A stretch of DNA of 25,147 bases, taken from assembly GCA_947090235.1 (NCBI GenBank), contig CAMUNJ010000004.1, positions 1-25,147 on the forward strand, written 5' to 3'. A program made the translations under genes and the position numbers. Shown here one piece after another: positions 22,741-25,147 of this stretch. A model generated the notes under the pieces. It was not told where the DNA came from, made no database searches, and worked only from the letters and a program-made list of their open reading frames with translations. Within the stretch, counting starts at the first letter, position 1, and each line of letters opens with the position of its first letter. This DNA comes from an uncultured Bacillota bacterium. GTDB taxonomy: Bacteria; Bacillota; Clostridia; Christensenellales; UBA1242.

Positions 22741-22748
22741 GTTATTAT
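22720..22748 (+). promoter_or_regulatory. hflX promoter embedded in the upstream terminator
   Basis: TTGTAA (22720-22725), a 17-base spacer containing the terminator T-tract, and TATTAT (22743-22748) with TG one base before it. The ATG at 22755 follows exactly six bases after the -10 box, with no ribosome site. Confidence 0.6.
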
Positions 22749-22754
22749 TTATTT

Positions 22755-23861
22755 ATGGCAAAACAAATTTACGAAAATAAAAAAGAGCAAGAAAATTGTG
22801 TGACAATTGTTGTTTGCACTAAGAAAAGCGATAATAAAGATAGAAAATTAGGTGAGATAAATAGGTTGGCTGAGTCCAGCGGCTTGAATGTTGTCACTTC
22901 TTTTAGTCAAAATATCAAAGAGTTTTCGCGTGCTACTGTTTTAGGATCTGGTAAGTTGCAAGAGATAAAACGCGAAATAGAAGGATTACAAGAAAAAATT
23001 TCTGTTGTTATAGTGGATTATGCATTGACAGGTTCTCAAATGAAAAATATTTCTGATGCACTTGGTGTTCGAGTTTTGGATCGCGTGGGGCTAATCATTG
23101 ATATATTTGCAACAAGAGCCTTATCAAATGAGGCAAAGTTGCAAGTAAAATATGCACAGGATAGATATCTACTTCCTAGGCTTAAGGAGTATCAAGGGTC
23201 GAGTGGCCGTTATGGTGGTGCGGGTGTAGGCATGAGAGGGCCAGGAGAAAGTAAACTTGAACTTGACAGACGCAAATTGGAAAATGAGATGGCAAGGATA
23301 AAAAAGGAAATTCAAAAGGTAAAAACACAAAGACAGGTGACCAAGCGTTCTCGCGAAAATTCTCAAATTCCAAGAATTGCTCTTGTAGGCTATACTAATT
23401 CTGGTAAAAGTAGTCTTTTAAATTTATTGACTAAAGATCAAATTTATGCCGATGATAGATTGTTTGCAACCCTTGATACAACCAGTAGGAAATTGTTTTT
23501 AGGTGAGGGGAAAAATGCAATATTGACAGATACAGTTGGATTTATTAGCGATCTTCCGCACGAACTTGTAGATGCGTTTTCTTCTACATTAGAAGAGGCT
23601 CAAGAAGCTGATCTTATTTTGCATGTAGTTGATGTTAGCATGACAAAAGATATCGATGGCGAAAAGGAATATCTAAAAAACATTCAGGTGACAAATGAGG
23701 TTTTGAAAAACTTGAATTGTACTGATAATAGATTGTTGGTATTTAATAAAGCAGATTTATTAAAAGAGCCTATAATTTTACAAGATAATACTATTTTAAT
23801 TTCAGTAAAGACTGGCAAGGGTATTGATAAACTTTTGCAGGCAATAAAAGAAAAGATTTAA
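22755..23861 (+). CDS. hflX: Ribosome-splitting GTPase HflX
   Basis: HflX binds 50S subunits and in several bacteria splits stalled ribosomes under stress. The 368 residues show the N-terminal HflX domain with VLGSGKLQEIK and the signature GMRGPGESKLELDRR near 158-172. A helical linker follows, and then the GTPase domain with G1 GYTNSGKSSL near 212, G3 DTVGFI, and G4 NKAD near 331. An in-frame upstream ATG at 22737 lies before the predicted transcription start and its codons look non-coding, so I use 22755. No Shine-Dalgarno sequence is seen, so the message is a candidate for leaderless translation. Confidence 0.94.
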   Translation: MAKQIYENKKEQENCVTIVVCTKKSDNKDRKLGEINRLAESSGLNVVTSFSQNIKEFSRATVLGSGKLQEIKREIEGLQEKISVVIVDYALTGSQMKNISDALGVRVLDRVGLIIDIFATRALSNEAKLQVKYAQDRYLLPRLKEYQGSSGRYGGAGVGMRGPGESKLELDRRKLENEMARIKKEIQKVKTQRQVTKRSRENSQIPRIALVGYTNSGKSSLLNLLTKDQIYADDRLFATLDTTSRKLFLGEGKNAILTDTVGFISDLPHELVDAFSSTLEEAQEADLILHVVDVSMTKDIDGEKEYLKNIQVTNEVLKNLNCTDNRLLVFNKADLLKEPIILQDNTILISVKTGKGIDKLLQAIKEKI

Positions 23862-23871
23862 AATTATAAAT

Positions 23872-23898
23872 AAAAAAGTGGCATATGCCACTTTTTTT
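23872..23898. terminator. Bidirectional terminator between hflX and DUF1858
   Basis: A perfect 26-base palindrome (23872-23897) made of an A-run, GTGGCATATGCCAC and a T-run. The minus-strand gene stops at 23897, inside it. Confidence 0.85.
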
Positions 23899-24133
23899 AA
23901 TTTTTCTTTGATTTAGATTTTGCTATTTTTTGATAAGTTGAATTGAGTTTTGAAACTAAAAAGTCGCTATCTATATCATGAACTTTGCAAGCCTCTGCTA
24001 TCGTTTCATTTTCACTCAGGTGGCAAAATATACAAAACATTCCAAAGCCAATAAATACATCGCTCATACCTTCATCCAATTTTAGTACACTTGAAATTGT
24101 CATATCTTTTGTTATTTCAAAATCCTTGTTCAT
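23897..24133 (-). CDS. DUF1858-family small protein
   Basis: A 78-residue cytoplasmic protein. DMTISSVLKLDEGMSDVFIGFGMFCIFC followed by NETIAEACKVHDID matches the DUF1858 (hybrid-cluster-associated) pattern, in which a CxxC pair (here FCIFC) could hold a metal or act in redox chemistry. The Lys-rich tail (KSKSKKN) lies outside the domain. No redox gene is adjacent, so the role is unknown. AGAGGTGG precedes the ATG at 24133. The promoter is fully consensus, which suggests strong expression during growth. Confidence 0.85.
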   Translation of the reverse strand: MNKDFEITKDMTISSVLKLDEGMSDVFIGFGMFCIFCHLSENETIAEACKVHDIDSDFLVSKLNSTYQKIAKSKSKKN

Positions 24134-24157
24134 AATCCACCTCTTTTAATTTTTATT

Positions 24158-24186
24158 ATTATAACATAGTTTAAGCAAATTGTCAA
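24158..24186 (-). promoter_or_regulatory. Full-consensus promoter of the DUF1858 gene
   Basis: On the minus strand TTGACA (24186-24181), a 17-base spacer and TATAAT (24163-24158), with TG one base before the -10 box. This is a perfect sigma-A promoter with an extended -10, the strongest in the window. Confidence 0.8.
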
Positions 24187-24289
24187 TTTATTATTTTGCT
24201 GAATTGTTTTTATAAATTTTTATTTTGCAAAATTTGTCTAATTTTAGTCTTTATAGATATTCTTATTTTATTGTGAATAAGTTTATGGT

Positions 24290-25030
24290 ATGAAAGATAT
24301 AAAGGTTAGTGAATTTATTGCAAAGGATATAGTAGCCATAAATAACGGACAAAATATTGGCTATGTTTTAAACATTTGTTTCGACGCCAACTTGACAAAA
24401 TTGGTTGGCTTTATTGTTGCGGATGAAGAGAGTGAACGCGAAAATTTTTTATCAAAACAAGACGTCAAAATAATAGGTGATGATTGTATTTTTGTAGAAG
24501 AGGCTTATAAATTACAATTAAACTATTCTGGTATTTCAAACAATCCAATTTGCAAAAAAGTTTATGATGATAAAGGATGTTTTTTAGGTGTTGTTTTAGA
24601 TGTGATTTGTGATGGACTAAAGCCAATCAAATTGATTACATCCATATGCGAAATTCCTATAAACAAAATATATTCAAATGGAATTGATTGTTTGTTTTTT
24701 AGCGACAAAAAGAAGCGTAAAAAAACAACAAATAATTTTAGTTTTACTCACGAAGGTTTGTTGCCAAAGGTTGAAACGCAAAGATTTGAAATAGGTGCAA
24801 ATGAAAATAAATCTAAATTTCAAATAACAAATAAAAAAGAAAATTTAGTTATAAATCCATCTAAAGTGACTTTAGCCCCAAGTGCACTTTTAAATAAAAC
24901 TGCAACCTGCGATGTATTTGGATTGAATAATGAATTAATAATTAAAAAGGGACAGGTGATAAATCAAGGGAAAATTGATAAAGCAAAAAAACACGGAAAA
25001 ATTAATTTATTAATTTTAAATTCAAAATAA
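24290..25030 (+). CDS. PRC-barrel domain protein
   Basis: A 246-residue cytoplasmic protein. Residues 1-70 are a PRC-barrel (VSEFIAKDIVAINNGQNIGYV, then LTKLVGFIVADEE), and residues 80-135 look like a second one (NPICKKVYDDKGCFLGVVLDVI). A Lys-rich link (about 138-145) and a polar, low-complexity stretch follow. The protein ends in a small C-terminal module ELIIKKGQVINQGKIDKAKKHGK. PRC-barrels bind proteins or RNA in diverse settings, and small ones (YlmC/YmxH) occur in spore formers, but no function follows from that. No convincing ribosome site or well-spaced promoter precedes the ATG at 24290; another ATG at 24285 is out of frame. Confidence 0.8.
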   Translation: MKDIKVSEFIAKDIVAINNGQNIGYVLNICFDANLTKLVGFIVADEESERENFLSKQDVKIIGDDCIFVEEAYKLQLNYSGISNNPICKKVYDDKGCFLGVVLDVICDGLKPIKLITSICEIPINKIYSNGIDCLFFSDKKKRKKTTNNFSFTHEGLLPKVETQRFEIGANENKSKFQITNKKENLVINPSKVTLAPSALLNKTATCDVFGLNNELIIKKGQVINQGKIDKAKKHGKINLLILNSK

Positions 25031-25068
25031 AAAAATATTTAATAAAAAATAATTTGAATAAAATAGAT

Positions 25069-25107
25069 AAAAAATCAATAAAAAATAGCAAATTTTATTG
25101 ATTTTTT
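25069..25107 (+). terminator. Probable terminator after the PRC-barrel gene
   Basis: A 15-base perfect stem AAAAAATCAATAAAA / TTTTATTGATTTTTT with a 9-base loop (25084-25092). It is almost entirely A and T, so it is weak for its length. The remaining bases to 25147 are AT-rich and hold nothing I can name. Confidence 0.55.
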
Positions 25108-25147
25108 ATAAATTAATAGAAAATAAATAATTTTTTTGTTTTTTATT

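Noticed and set aside
22737..22754. Upstream ATG of hflX
   Set aside because: It lies in the promoter spacer and terminator T-tract, and HflX similarity begins later.
24234..24289. Leaderless start or clear promoter for the PRC-barrel gene
   Set aside because: TTGTCT (24234) with TATTCT (24258) has an 18-base spacer but leaves a 26-base gap to the ATG with no ribosome site, and no good -10 box lies six bases before ATG 24290. I could not settle how this gene is started.

Overview
The window is AT-rich, gene-dense chromosomal DNA from a low-GC Gram-positive, endospore-forming bacterium. An uncultured Clostridia-type Firmicute is likely. This rests on spoIIID, a SpoIIQ-type M23 protein, a SpoVB-like flippase, the VanW family, the YetF/DUF4363 pair, a DUF1858 protein and the pth-mfd-foldase order. 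There is no sign of phage, insertion sequences, CRISPR, rRNA or tRNA. No gene-free stretch reaches 300 bases.

Layout: 1-2298 (-) is a P-type cation ATPase cut by the left edge, divergent from cca (2405). Then come a VanW-family membrane protein, a convergent VTT/DedA-type membrane protein, a 52-residue LysM protein (-), SpoVB-like flippase, and the YetF + DUF4363 pair. From 9024 to 9901 lie two small minus-strand membrane proteins, one proline-rich and one distantly TasA-like. From 9994 to 11102 are a possible YwmB-like protein and spoIIQ. A lone acyl carrier protein and a large surface protein (-) follow. From 12770 to 19210 the order is a degraded GlmU-like protein, pth, mfd and a PrsA-like lipoprotein. 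Then come a UPF0104/LPG-synthase-type membrane protein, spoIIID, fba (-), a lipoprotein, hflX, a DUF1858 protein (-) and a PRC-barrel protein.

Many products act at the envelope or in sporulation: lipid and lipid-linked precursor transport, cell-wall binding, protein folding outside the membrane, and engulfment. Mfd, Pth, CCA transferase and HflX are housekeeping nucleic-acid and translation functions.

The most unusual signal is in the gene starts. Many genes have a clear AGGAG-like ribosome site. A second set has none, and instead has a sigma-A-like -10 box only 6-8 bases before the ATG, so the transcript should begin at or next to the start codon (leaderless). The best cases are the P-ATPase, the VTT protein, the GlmU-like gene, the UPF0104 gene and hflX. 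At two junctions (19239-19294 and 22700-22755) the -35 box of the leaderless gene lies inside the terminator hairpin of the gene before it, and the terminator T-tract serves as the promoter spacer. This is an inference from sequence; transcript-end mapping would decide it.
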